NCBI GenBank assembly: GCA_965237625.1
Contig: CBDEGD010000039.1
Coordinates: 52,448-116,447, forward strand
DNA length: 64,000 bases
From: JABDIP01 sp965237625
Lineage (GTDB): Bacteria; Pseudomonadota; Alphaproteobacteria; DSM-16000; Inquilinaceae
Reading direction: 5' to 3'
The notes under the pieces were generated by a model. That model worked only from the letters and a program-made list of their open reading frames with translations, had not been told where the DNA came from and did no database searches. Position numbers and translations under genes: made by a program. Every line of letters begins with the position of its first letter. Position 1 is the first letter of the stretch. Shown one piece after another: positions 26,636-34,592 of this stretch.

Positions 26636-26893
26636 ATGTTGCGTAAGCCAACCCCGCATGCTGAAAATGCGGTGGAGTCGACCGAATGCTCACTGCTGGC
26701 CGAGTACGCGTCCAAGCGGGACCTGGCACGGGCATTTGGCGTTTCCGACCGGACCATCGAGCGCTGGGTTCGCCTCCGCCTTCTGCCGATGCCAGTCAGG
26801 CTTGGGCGAACAAGCCTGTTCCACGTTCCTACAATCAAAAAGCATCTCAGTGAGCAGACATCACCGAGAACGCAACGTCGCCGGCGGCGTTAA
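26636..26893 (+). CDS. AlpA/excisionase-like helix-turn-helix protein
   Basis: An 85-residue protein with one clear MerR/AlpA-type DNA-binding motif: ASKRDLARAFGVSDRTIERWVRLRLLPMPVRLGRTSLFHVPTIKKHLSEQ, about residues 22-72, followed by a basic RTQRRRRR tail. Proteins of this kind act as excisionases or activators of integrase and primase genes in P4-like elements. I chose the ATG at 26636; the frame opens at 26399 but overlaps the preceding gene out of frame. It sits between the integrase and the primase-helicase remnant. The fold is likely; the exact role is inferred. Confidence 0.72.
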   Translation: MLRKPTPHAENAVESTECSLLAEYASKRDLARAFGVSDRTIERWVRLRLLPMPVRLGRTSLFHVPTIKKHLSEQTSPRTQRRRRR

Positions 26894-27123
26894 TTACTGT
26901 GCCAAAAGCCCCGGCTGTTCAATCCGTAGGACGGAGCGTCATCCATCACTTTGCTGCAATCACCAAGTGCGCATTGGGGGACGAGCGGATTAGGACGCAC
27001 CATTTTCGAAATTTCGGCGCTGTGTGCCGCGCAGTACACCTCCAGATAGGCCCCGCTCTCACGAGGGCGGGTATAGCTGACAATGCCATCGAATAAGCGC
27101 TCGTCCCGGTCGGCAGAACGCAA
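26890..27123 (-). CDS. Possible small protein (weak)
   Basis: A 77-residue leftward frame opposite to the element's genes. It contains GAYLEVYCAAHSAEISKMVRPNPLVPQCALGDCSKVMDD, whose composition looks more protein-like than the usual GC-rich shadows and includes four Cys residues. It overlaps the start of the prim-pol remnant (27083) on the other strand. I do not recognise a family and the call could be wrong. Confidence 0.25.
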   Translation of the reverse strand: MRSADRDERLFDGIVSYTRPRESGAYLEVYCAAHSAEISKMVRPNPLVPQCALGDCSKVMDDAPSYGLNSRGFWHSN

Positions 27124-27304
27124 TCCGCTTTTGGAGGCCGCCCTCTCCTACCCCGGCCGCGGCTGGCCGGTCATTCCGCTGAAAGGCAATGTCCACGCCG
27201 TTGCAATGAAGAATGGTGGCCAGGGTGTCCATGACGCCACCCCGGACCCGGCGATCATCTGAGATTGGTGGATCAAATTACCGAAGGCAAACATCAGGAT
27301 CGCA
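27083..27304 (+). pseudogene. Broken prim-pol N-terminal domain upstream of the helicase
   Basis: An ATG at 27083 opens a frame encoding NPLLEAALSYPGRGWPVIPLKG and HDATPDPAII, followed by TGA at 27260-27262; the same frame then continues as DWWIKLPKANIRIAMENN and runs without shift into the helicase gene at 27305. This is the start of a bifunctional primase/polymerase (prim-pol) domain, where family members read A..YA..GW.VFPL...K.P and DP..I..WW...P.ANIGI. The catalytic Asp-containing strand expected after ANIGIA is missing, so there is an internal deletion as well as the stop. The ancestral gene was probably a prim-pol/helicase fusion. Confidence 0.75.
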
Positions 27305-29071
27305 ATGGAGAATAATGCAGACCGATCAGAGCTGGACGACGAACCGCCGGAAGTGGATGCCGATGGCGGTCAATGCCCGGTGATCTGCCTCGGCCGGCGG
27401 GAAAAAATCTGTTCGTTTCTGTCACCGGCCGGCGAGCTGCTGGAATTCCGCTCCGGCGAGCTGACCAAGCTCGGGGTGGCGTGTCTGTTCGACGGCAATA
27501 CCAGCTATCTGAATGCCAATTTCCCGATGCGCAATAGCAAGGGCCACATCAACGGGTTTTCGGACGGCTGGGCGGCACGCTGGCTAATGCGGCGCTGCGC
27601 CGACGCCGGCCTGTTTGAGGCGCATCGGCTGATCCGCGGCCGCGGCGTCTGGCCAGACAGCAATGGCGGCTATGTGCTGCATTGCGGCGACCGAGTGTGG
27701 CAGGACGAAAGATGGCACCGCGCTGGCGGCGGGCGCCTGGACGGGCACTATTATCCGGTGGCCGGCGCCCTGACACCGCCGGCCGAAGTGCCGGCGCCGG
27801 CCGCCGAGGCCGAGGCGCTGCGGCAATTCCTGCTGAGCTGGAACCTGCGCCGGGGCAACCGCGACGCGCTGGTGATTCTCGGCTATTTCGCCGCCGGGGT
27901 GCTGGCCGGGCTGTTGGAATGGCGGCCGCACATCTGGCTGGTCGGTGCCTCGGACACCGGCAAGTCGACCCTGATTGCGCTACTGCGCACGCTGCTGGGC
28001 GGCGAGGAGGCCGTAGTGGCCGTGTCGCAGCCCACCGAGGCGGCGGTGCGGCAGCACCTCGGCGCGGCGGCGCAGCCGGTGCTGATCGACGAAATCGAGG
28101 CCGACGAGCTGAGCATCCGGGCGCGCCAGGTGGCACAGCTGGTCCGCGTGGCCTCCCGGCGTGACCAGGCGCCGGTCCGGCGCGGTTCGGCCGGCGGCCA
28201 GGGCCAGACTTGGTATATCCGGGCGTGCTTCGTCTTTAGTAGCACCCGGCCGCCGCCCTTGGACGAGCAGGACGAAAATCGCATCACCAAGGTCGAGTTG
28301 CTGAAACTGGGCGCCGGTGACGGCGAGACCTTCGACCATGCCGAGGCCAAGCGGCTACTAAATGCCGGCATGGCGCGGTTCGACAAGGCGGCGGCGGGCC
28401 TGCGGGCGCGGGTGCTGCACAATTACAAGGCGTTTTTCAAGGACAGCCAGCTGCGATACGAGGCGGCGCTGGGAGCGGCCGGGCACCATACGCGCCAGCT
28501 CGACCAGCTGGGCACGCTGCTCGCCTGCGCCGATCTGCTGTTGCGCGACCGGCCGGTCGACAAGGACGAGGCAGCCCGCGTGGCGGCGATGTTTCCTCTC
28601 GACGGCACCGTGGGGGCCGAGCCGGACATGGACGACCGGCACCAATGCCTCACCTGGCTGTTGTCCAGCGAGTCGGTGGGCCTGCAGGATGGCGGAGTGC
28701 GTGAGCGCGCCACGATCGGCCAACTGGTCCAGAAGGCCAAATGCGCGCCGGCCGACGAGCTACGGCTGCGGTCGTTCGGCCTGGCGCTGCGGCAGCACCC
28801 GAAAACCCGCGAGGCCATGCTGGTGGTGGCGCATGACCATCGTGGCCTGGAAAAGATATTCCACGGCACCTGCTGGTCCGGCCGGGTGTGGCACTGGTCC
28901 CTGGGACGGCTTGACGGGGCGGACGTAGTGAACGGGTCGGGCGGTGTCATCAGCTTTGCCGGCGTCAAGAAGCGCGGCACCTGGCTGCCACTACACCTGG
29001 TTGGCGATGACCGCGAGGACGAGCCGGCGCCGCCGGGCGATCCGGGCGGCACCATGGCGAACTACGACTGA
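27305..29071 (+). CDS. Primase-helicase C-terminal part (DUF927/P4-type helicase)
   Basis: A 588-residue protein carrying the helicase half of a mobile-element replication protein. Walker A is GASDTGKSTLIALL near residue 213 and Walker B is PVLIDEIEADEL; an arginine-finger-like region and sensor motif FVFSSTRPPPLDEQDENRITKVEL follow, as in DUF927/superfamily 3-like helicases. The N-terminal part resembles the zinc/processivity region of P4-like alpha proteins but lacks the prim-pol catalytic core, whose remnant lies in the same frame just upstream behind a stop codon. It may still work as a helicase, or the whole gene may be decaying. An iteron-like field lies 20 bp downstream, consistent with an origin recognised by this protein. 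Confidence 0.8.
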   Translation: MENNADRSELDDEPPEVDADGGQCPVICLGRREKICSFLSPAGELLEFRSGELTKLGVACLFDGNTSYLNANFPMRNSKGHINGFSDGWAARWLMRRCADAGLFEAHRLIRGRGVWPDSNGGYVLHCGDRVWQDERWHRAGGGRLDGHYYPVAGALTPPAEVPAPAAEAEALRQFLLSWNLRRGNRDALVILGYFAAGVLAGLLEWRPHIWLVGASDTGKSTLIALLRTLLGGEEAVVAVSQPTEAAVRQHLGAAAQPVLIDEIEADELSIRARQVAQLVRVASRRDQAPVRRGSAGGQGQTWYIRACFVFSSTRPPPLDEQDENRITKVELLKLGAGDGETFDHAEAKRLLNAGMARFDKAAAGLRARVLHNYKAFFKDSQLRYEAALGAAGHHTRQLDQLGTLLACADLLLRDRPVDKDEAARVAAMFPLDGTVGAEPDMDDRHQCLTWLLSSESVGLQDGGVRERATIGQLVQKAKCAPADELRLRSFGLALRQHPKTREAMLVVAHDHRGLEKIFHGTCWSGRVWHWSLGRLDGADVVNGSGGVISFAGVKKRGTWLPLHLVGDDREDEPAPPGDPGGTMANYD

Positions 29072-29090
29072 GGGCGCGCACGAGAGCGGC

Positions 29091-29410
29091 CGCTACCGCC
29101 AAGGCGTTGATATCGCTGTATAGTGCGGTAGCGAGCGGTAGCGGGCCACGTTACCGCTAGGGCGTTGATCTGCAACGAAAGTCGGAGGGGTAACGTGTGG
29201 AACGGACAAACCGTGGGTCGCGCGCGCGCGTGCGCGACGCGCGGTTCTATCTATATCTCGTTACTACAAGGTATAAATATAAGCTTTTCAACGGTCTGGC
29301 GGTAACGGATTGCGGTAACGTAGCGGTAACGGATATTCGGAAGATCTGAACAAATGAGTGATAACAACGGCTTGGCGGTAGCGGATAGCGGTAGCGGGCC
29401 GGTAGCGGCG
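29091..29410. repeat. Iteron-like repeats around an AT-rich core: candidate replication origin
   Basis: Nine or more copies of GCGGTARCG occur in 320 bp: inverted at 29091-29100 and 29149-29158; direct near 29125, 29135, 29299, 29312, 29322, 29374 and 29387, with a partial copy at 29401. The later copies extend to GCGGTAACGGAT or GCGGTAGCGGAT. Between the two groups lie an alternating CG tract (29219-29243, possible Z-DNA) and an AT-rich segment (29242-29292, TATAAATATAAG) that could melt. A second short motif, GGCGTTGAT, occurs at 29103 and 29161. Direct and inverted copies flanking an AT-rich core next to a helicase gene match P4-like origins; the function is inferred. Confidence 0.65.
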
Positions 29411-29421
29411 ACCGGGCGGCG

Positions 29422-29754
29422 GTGCCACTGGTGCTGCGCGCCTTGGCGGTGGCGAATGCGCTGTGCGAGGGCGGCCAGGAATGGCTGGCTCAGAATCGGC
29501 CGGGCCGGCCCACCGAGGCGCAGCTGGCCAATGGCGATCTGGCCGAAATCACCGAACGCGACCCAATGCTGTGCCGGGTGACGCATTTCCGGTCGCGCGA
29601 TACCGTGGCGATCCTCTCCGGCCATGGCAGCCTGGCTAGGCGCGAGGTCCTGGCCAGCATCGTGGTGCGAGACCTGGCGGAGCCGCGGCCACGGGCCGCG
29701 TGGCGGCCAGCGACATGCAGGGCAGCGAGATGGCGGCCTCGGCGGCCGGCCTAG
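29422..29754 (+). CDS. Hypothetical protein downstream of the iterons (weak)
   Basis: A 110-residue frame starting at a GTG within the last iterons. Residues 1-75 (VLRALAVANALCEGGQEWLAQNRPGRPTEAQLANGDLAEITERDPMLCRVTHFRSRDTVAILSGH) look like protein, but the last 35 are Arg/Pro-rich, suggesting a frameshift or read-through into noncoding DNA. A competing frame starts at the ATG at 29354. No family recognised; it may be a decayed element gene. Confidence 0.35.
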   Translation: MPLVLRALAVANALCEGGQEWLAQNRPGRPTEAQLANGDLAEITERDPMLCRVTHFRSRDTVAILSGHGSLARREVLASIVVRDLAEPRPRAAWRPATCRAARWRPRRPA

Positions 29755-30283
29755 TGCCGCTGACTGACCGGCAGCTCGATGCGCGGCGCCGGCTGAGCGA
29801 CCTGGCGATCGGTCAGCGGCCGCTTCAGGGGTAAGGGGGCCAAATAGCTACGGCCTGGAGTCTGTAAACCGCGGCAGTAGTCAAGTTTTCGCACCCGCGA
29901 AATTAGGTATGGGGGGAGTGATGGCCCGGGGTCGGAAGCGGGGTAGCCGCGCGGCGTGGACAAGGCGCTGGAGGGCGATTGGGCAATCGCGACGCCAGCG
30001 CAGTTTTCACACCTCTGAGGTTGGGAAAGGGGCTAATATCTCTAGAGGATTCGCGTCGTAGACCGTTCGACCAGCCACGCGCGTGTGGTCGCGAAATTTG
30101 TCAGATACTTTTTTCGTCATCGCATTTGCAGTCCGTCAGGGACCTCCAGTCAGGATATCGGCGATCGTCCCGTGACTTTGGCGAACGGCGTTCGCCTGAA
30201 CCAAAGGTGGCACGTGATGACGGCGATGATTGGATCCCTGTTCATCGGCTTAGCGGCCGAGACTGAAACACTGCGCTCCGATC
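29755..30283. other. Probable right part of the decayed element, no intact gene
   Basis: Short frames on both strands, none convincing. One at 29921 begins MARGRKRGSRAAW, faintly like small terminase N-termini, and ends after about 46 residues. No second copy of the 45-bp tRNA fragment is visible here, so the element's right boundary is not defined by an attachment site in this stretch. Confidence 0.35.
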
Positions 30284-30640
30284 TCACGGGCGGAACGACG
30301 GATGCAGCGCGATGCCGCAGCCGCGGCTGGGGCCCAGCGGCGCGCCGGCCCGACCTCTCGGCCAGGAGGTCAAGCACAGCCCGGCGGTGCGGGTGGTCGG
30401 CCAGCAGGCGGCGATAGCCCAGCGCGCAGACACCCGCCATGTGGGCGCCCTCGTCCACGATGCTCCGGGTGAATAAGGCGTTGCTGAAGTGGCCGACGCC
30501 GCGCCAGAAGCCGATCGGCACTGGTGTCTCCACGTCGACCAGGTCAACCCGCAGGTTGGGCACCGCGTAATGGATGTCGTGGGCGGGCTCGACGGACAGC
30601 TGGTACTTGGCGCCGTCGCCGCGGCCCCAGGGTGGATTGC
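30284..30640 (-). pseudogene. iorB: Fragment of isoquinoline 1-oxidoreductase beta subunit (molybdopterin enzyme)
   Basis: On the minus strand the frame reads GDGAKYQLSVEPAHDIHYAVPNLRVDLVDVETPVPIGFWRGVGHFSNALFTRSIVDEGAHMAG and LADHPHRRAVLDLLAER, which matches the C-terminal third of IorB-type aldehyde/xanthine dehydrogenase-like large subunits. After AERSG the match moves to another frame (GAPLGPSRGCGIALHPSF), so there is a frameshift near 30350. Neither end of the gene is present: only about 120 residues of an approximately 740-residue protein. It is a relic, not a functional dehydrogenase, and is not part of the urate pathway. Confidence 0.75.
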
Positions 30641-30718
30641 GGTCACCGAATGACCGCTCCAGCGACTGAAATGGCCGCAGAGCGGACGCATTCACATTGG
30701 AGGCCGATAGGCCAGTCG

Positions 30719-30800
30719 TGGCTATGAGTGCCCGTTTGGACCGACCCACGGTTTGGTCAGGATAGCTGCTCAGAGCGGACGGAGCGGCTCGTTCTGGCTG
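30719..30800 (-). repeat. Diverged copy of the 139-bp dispersed repeat
   Basis: Read on the minus strand this stretch contains GAGCCGCTCCGTCCGCTCTG and later GGGCACTCATAGCCAC, aligning with the central and right parts of the identical 139-bp repeats at 48621-48759 and 54429-54567 (GCCGCTCTGTCCGCTCTGAG ... GTGCGCTCATAGCCA). It is recognisably related but clearly older. Confidence 0.55.
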
Positions 30801-30852
30801 CTATCTGTCACACAGCTGACCACTCAGCGACAGGGTCTGATGGGCCGGATCT

Positions 30853-31010
30853 GACCCTGGCTGTGTGAAAACGTTCAGAGCTTGCATCCGCGCGCAACAA
30901 TAGGACCGAGGATGCGGGCTTCGCGAATCTTTGATGCAGAAGAACCGCGCACTACGAATCATAATTGCGTCCGAAGGTTCTCCGCGAGCGTTTTTACACA
31001 GCCAAGACCC
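30853..31010. mobile_element. 158-bp MITE-like element, copy A
   Basis: Imperfect terminal inverted repeats, TGGCTGTGTGAAAACG on the left and CGTTTTTACACAGCCA on the right, enclose a noncoding core. The second copy, at 44788-44945, has the same 158-bp length and lies in the opposite orientation; the core aligns over most of its length (shared GCGCAACAAT, GCGGGCTT, CAGAAGAA, CGAAGG). No transposase is encoded, so mobilisation in trans by an IS with GGCTGTGTAAAAAC-type ends is the likely origin. Confidence 0.7.
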
Positions 31011-31034
31011 AGAGCAGAAGATAGTGCGTTGGCG

Positions 31035-31883
31035 CTAGGCCGGCTTTGCGCCCGATCCGATGATGAACTGATGCTCAGTTTCGAAACCCGTTTCATCTTC
31101 AAACTGTCCAAGACAGTCTCTGACCTCCGCCCATGCATCAGCCTTCGCATCGTCGCTCAAGTCCGCGATGACCGCACGATAGGCACCAGCGGCCTGCTGT
31201 AAAAACGCTAGGGCGTCGTCGGCTGACGACAGGCGAAATGGCGCCCGCACGTTTACCATCTTGATGTCGACAAAACCGTAATCGCTCAATAGTCCTTCCA
31301 GCACGCCTGTACCACTCAGAGCAAAAATCCCAGGTTGGCCTGGACCAGGAGGTTGCTTGTTGGCATGCCGCAGAAGGATGCGCATCGGCTGCACCATGAA
31401 GGGGTTCTTGTCAGGTGTAGAGAAGACCAAGGCCGCAAATCTCGTCCCAGGTTTCAAGATACGCTGAACGGCTTCCAACGCTGAGCCTGGCGCTGGAAAC
31501 AGCATCAATCCCAGTCGACAAATGGACGCATCGAATGGGTGCTGCGATATCTCCAAATCCTCCGCTGCGCTTTCAATGGTTTCAATATTATCTAAGCCCT
31601 CCGTACGGGCATTTTGGCGAACATGCTCCAGCATGGTGCCAGAGATATCGCTTGCTACAACGTATCCGCTGGGGCCGACACGCCTTGCCGCCAGGATGCT
31701 TTGGCTGCCTGCACCGCACGCGAGATCCAGTACCCGCTGCCCAGGCCCAATGCCCGCCATGTCGATAAGGGTGTCGGTAACTTCCGCGAGGCCAAGAGAG
31801 AATTTCTGTTCCCACTTTGCCCAGCCGGGCGCAGCCGATTCCCAGGTGCTCCGAAGTTTGGATATCGATCCTTCGTCGACCAT
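31035..31883 (-). CDS. Class I SAM-dependent methyltransferase
   Basis: A 282-residue methyltransferase. The SAM-binding motif I is VLDLACGAGSQSILAARRVG near residue 62, followed by YVVASDISGTMLEHVRQNA (motif II Asp), and the post-I region FDASICRLGLMLFPAPGSALEAVQRILKPGTRFAALVF, as in UbiE/arsM-like enzymes. I chose the ATG at 31883; the longer frame to 32036 begins in repeat-rich intergenic DNA. There is no signal peptide. It lies between a MITE-like element and a potassium/proton antiporter gene on the same strand, with about 320 bp separating them, so co-function is not implied. The substrate is unknown. Confidence 0.85.
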   Translation of the reverse strand: MVDEGSISKLRSTWESAAPGWAKWEQKFSLGLAEVTDTLIDMAGIGPGQRVLDLACGAGSQSILAARRVGPSGYVVASDISGTMLEHVRQNARTEGLDNIETIESAAEDLEISQHPFDASICRLGLMLFPAPGSALEAVQRILKPGTRFAALVFSTPDKNPFMVQPMRILLRHANKQPPGPGQPGIFALSGTGVLEGLLSDYGFVDIKMVNVRAPFRLSSADDALAFLQQAAGAYRAVIADLSDDAKADAWAEVRDCLGQFEDETGFETEHQFIIGSGAKPA

Positions 31884-32206
31884 TGTTTGCGCCCCCTCTA
31901 CGTCTCCAAGCCTGAAATCTAGCACGCCATTGAGCTCATCGCCATTTCCGGTCCTGGCTAATTGCGGCGCTTCAAGCGTGGATCTAGGAACGACCGCTTT
32001 TCGGCGCCAACCGGATCTTCCGGGCTGTGGGAACAACGATCCGCCACGCCGGCACAGCCGTTACTTAAGTCGGGCGTTCACGGCAATCTTCGCTTCGCCG
32101 AAAGACTGAGCTGCTTGATCCAATGCGACCTGTCGCAGCTTCTAGGCTATCACTCCCGCAGTTGCCCGGCGGCCGTCCGGTGGAGTTGCCTGCGAGGCGG
32201 CCGTTG
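31884..32206. other. Intergenic region, nothing supported
   Basis: No frame with protein-like composition. It should contain the methyltransferase promoter and the 3' end signals of the antiporter gene, but I see no clear hairpin terminator. Confidence 0.35.
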
Positions 32207-33862
32207 TTACACCCGAGCGACTTTGTCGTTGTTTTGCCTCGTCGAACCGATTTGATCGAGGATCGAGCCGGCCAGCTTGGTGCCAGTCGCGACCAGCTCA
32301 GGCACGACGATGTTGGCGCCGGCGCGCTCGAGCTCGCGTGCGTGCAGGTCGTCATGCGCCCGGGCATAGACCAGGAGCTCAGGGAAGAGGTAGTGCAGCA
32401 AGGCTACCGTCTGCAGTGCAGCCTTGGGATCATCAACGGCAATGATCACCGCACGGGCCCGCTCGACGCCAAGCGCTTCCAGTATTTCCGGGCGTGTGGC
32501 GTCGCCATAGTACACCGGCAGGCCGCGCTGCCTGGCCTCGGCGACCCGGTCCGGGTCCATGTCAGCCGCGATGGTGGCAATGGCGGAGTTCTGTAGCTCC
32601 GCCGCAACCGCTGCGCCGACCCGCCCGAAGCCGGCGATCACCACGTGATCCTGCAGAGTCTCGGTATCGGCAGCAACCGCCTCGACTGGGACGACGCTGG
32701 AGCGTCCGACACGGCGCTCCAAGCCGCGTCCGAGGGCCGCCAATAATGGTGTTGCCATCATGGTGAGTGCTACGGCGGCGACCAGGGACTGGCCCAATTC
32801 AGCCGGCAAGATACCGAGCCCCAATGCGGCGGCGAACAGCACGAAGGCAAACTCACCACCCTGGGCCAGCAGCAATCCCAGATTGAGCGCTTTGGCGCCG
32901 GGCAGGCCGAGGCTCCAGGCCAAAGCTGCAAGCAACAGACTCTTGCCGAACACGATCAAAGTGGCCAAAAGAACGACCGCTCCACCATTTCGCCAAACGA
33001 ATTGCAGATCAAGGGACATCCCGACGGTCATGAAGAATAGGCCGAGCAGCAGGCCGCGAAATGGCCGGATCTCGGCGGCCACTTGATGGCGGTAGTTGGT
33101 GTCTGCCAGCAGCATTCCGGCCAGAAAGGCACCGAAGGCCATGGTGAGACCGGCAAGCTGAGTCAACCAGCCCGTCGCCAGCACGATCGCCAGGGTCAAG
33201 GCGGCGAAGACCTCCGGTTCGCGCATTGCGGCGACCTGCCCAAAGATCCGGCGCAAGAAGATCCGGCCGAGGCCGAGAATTAGAATGACCACGGCAACCA
33301 TCTTGATAAGGGCGAAGGCAAGCGCCGCCGGCAGGCTGAGTGTGGCATGGCCGAACGCGACCACTGCGACCAGGAAGGGCCCGACGGCCAGATCCTGGAC
33401 CAGTAACACGCCGAAGACTGAGCGGCCGAATTGGGTGGTCAGTTGGCCGCGGTCGTAAAGCATACGAGCCACGATGGCGGTCGAGGAAAGCGCCAGCCCG
33501 GCCCCGATCACGGCAGCGGCCGTCAGATCAGATCCGGCGAGATAGGCCATTACAGAGACCGCCAGCGCGGTCAGCAGGACCTGCGCAGCACCAAGAACGA
33601 AGATCCGGCCGAACAGCAGCTTGATACGCTCGAACGGTAGCTCGAGTCCGACGGCGAAGAGCAGGAAGGCCACGCCAATCTCGGCCAGCGCACTGAACGT
33701 CTCGCCTTCAGAGATAAGGCCGAGGGCCGACGGTCCAATCGCCGCACCGGCGACGAGGTAGCCCAACACCATGCCGAGGCCAATGCGCCGAAACAGCAAT
33801 GTGAACAAGACAGCGGCCAGCAGAACAACGATGGCATCTCGCAGATAGCCGGCCTCGAACAT
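32207..33862 (-). CDS. CPA2 family cation:proton antiporter with RCK domain (KefB/KefC-like)
   Basis: A 551-residue inner-membrane antiporter. Residues 1 to about 385 hold about 12 transmembrane helices typical of the Na/H exchanger fold, including GLALSSTAIVARML and LAVGPFLVA. The C-terminus is a TrkA-N/RCK domain with VVIAGFGRVGAAVAAEL (Rossmann motif), DMDPDRVAEARQRGLPVYYGDATRPEIL and VYARAHDDLHARELERAGA. Such proteins export K+ in exchange for H+ under nucleotide or thiol control. I chose the ATG at 33862 (MFEAGYLRDAIV); an upstream start at 33889 is possible. Divergently placed 340 bp away are a small membrane protein and a potassium channel, so this stretch forms a K+ homeostasis module. 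Confidence 0.9.
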   Translation of the reverse strand: MFEAGYLRDAIVVLLAAVLFTLLFRRIGLGMVLGYLVAGAAIGPSALGLISEGETFSALAEIGVAFLLFAVGLELPFERIKLLFGRIFVLGAAQVLLTALAVSVMAYLAGSDLTAAAVIGAGLALSSTAIVARMLYDRGQLTTQFGRSVFGVLLVQDLAVGPFLVAVVAFGHATLSLPAALAFALIKMVAVVILILGLGRIFLRRIFGQVAAMREPEVFAALTLAIVLATGWLTQLAGLTMAFGAFLAGMLLADTNYRHQVAAEIRPFRGLLLGLFFMTVGMSLDLQFVWRNGGAVVLLATLIVFGKSLLLAALAWSLGLPGAKALNLGLLLAQGGEFAFVLFAAALGLGILPAELGQSLVAAVALTMMATPLLAALGRGLERRVGRSSVVPVEAVAADTETLQDHVVIAGFGRVGAAVAAELQNSAIATIAADMDPDRVAEARQRGLPVYYGDATRPEILEALGVERARAVIIAVDDPKAALQTVALLHYLFPELLVYARAHDDLHARELERAGANIVVPELVATGTKLAGSILDQIGSTRQNNDKVARV

Positions 33863-34199
33863 ATTGAGAACCTTACCAGGACACGCCAATTCGAGCTACC
33901 GGCGAACCGCCCGGTGGAAAAGCTGGTTTGACGCGAGTGACCCAAGTCGTGCGTCCGCACACAGCCTTGGCCTCGACCACCGGGACAGAACGACCCCGCT
34001 GGGAGATCGCTACGGCAACACCCCTAATGAGGCCGAACTCATCCGCAACCGACTCTAGAGTGAGCACATCCCGCAATGGGAGGGACATCCGGGAAGTCGC
34101 GGCTTAGGGCTCTTGCTCCGACCAAGTTGGTGTTATCGTCCGGTTTTGAAGAGTTTGCATGAGGGCTGCCGGACAGCTCCTGTGGGAAGCAGCAACGGC
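33863..34199. other. Divergent intergenic region of the potassium module
   Basis: It separates the leftward antiporter gene from the rightward small membrane protein and channel genes and must hold both promoters. A short leftward frame (33873-34088) is present but has no recognisable features. I found no clear operator or riboswitch such as a ydaO/kimA-type c-di-AMP element. Confidence 0.4.
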
Positions 34200-34583
34200 A
34201 TGAACCTGGAAAGAGTCGTCTTCGGATTTTTTATCGTTCTCGCGCTGACGCTGAATTTCGGCTTCTTTCTCGGCGAGATCGACAATCCGGATCACCACGG
34301 CATCGTAGAGTTGTTTCTTGTCATCATCGTCAATTTGATTGCCACCGGATTGAAGCTCGGCGACCGCTCTCAGATGGGCGCGGTCTTGTTGGCAACCAGT
34401 CTTGTCGCCGATCTGCAACTCGTCGCCGCGGCCATCGTCTGGACGATCGCAGTCCATGTCACCGGCACCGGGCTCATCCCCAGTGTGATGGCGGGCATTG
34501 TCTCACTCTCCGGCGGGGCGCTGCTTGCCAACGTTATTTCGGTCACCATGCTGGCCGTGGAGACCGTCATGCTGCGCCGCTAG
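34200..34583 (+). CDS. Small membrane protein (DUF6394-like)
   Basis: A 127-residue protein with three or four hydrophobic segments: VVFGFFIVLALTLNFGFFLGEI, ELFLVIIVNLIATGLKLG, GAVLLATSLVADLQLVAAAIVWTIAV and a C-terminal helix. The sequence resembles the uncharacterised DUF6394 family from memory, which is often found next to potassium channels. The start at the ATG at 34200 removes a non-membrane extension. It ends 9 bp before the potassium channel gene, so the two are surely co-transcribed and the protein may be an accessory subunit. That role is inference. Confidence 0.75.
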   Translation: MNLERVVFGFFIVLALTLNFGFFLGEIDNPDHHGIVELFLVIIVNLIATGLKLGDRSQMGAVLLATSLVADLQLVAAAIVWTIAVHVTGTGLIPSVMAGIVSLSGGALLANVISVTMLAVETVMLRR

Positions 34584-34592
34584 AGGTCGAAC

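Noticed and set aside
30284..30640. Xanthine dehydrogenase belonging to the purine pathway
   Set aside because: The match is to the isoquinoline-oxidoreductase type large subunit, the fragment is frameshifted, and it lies 8 kb away within insertion debris.
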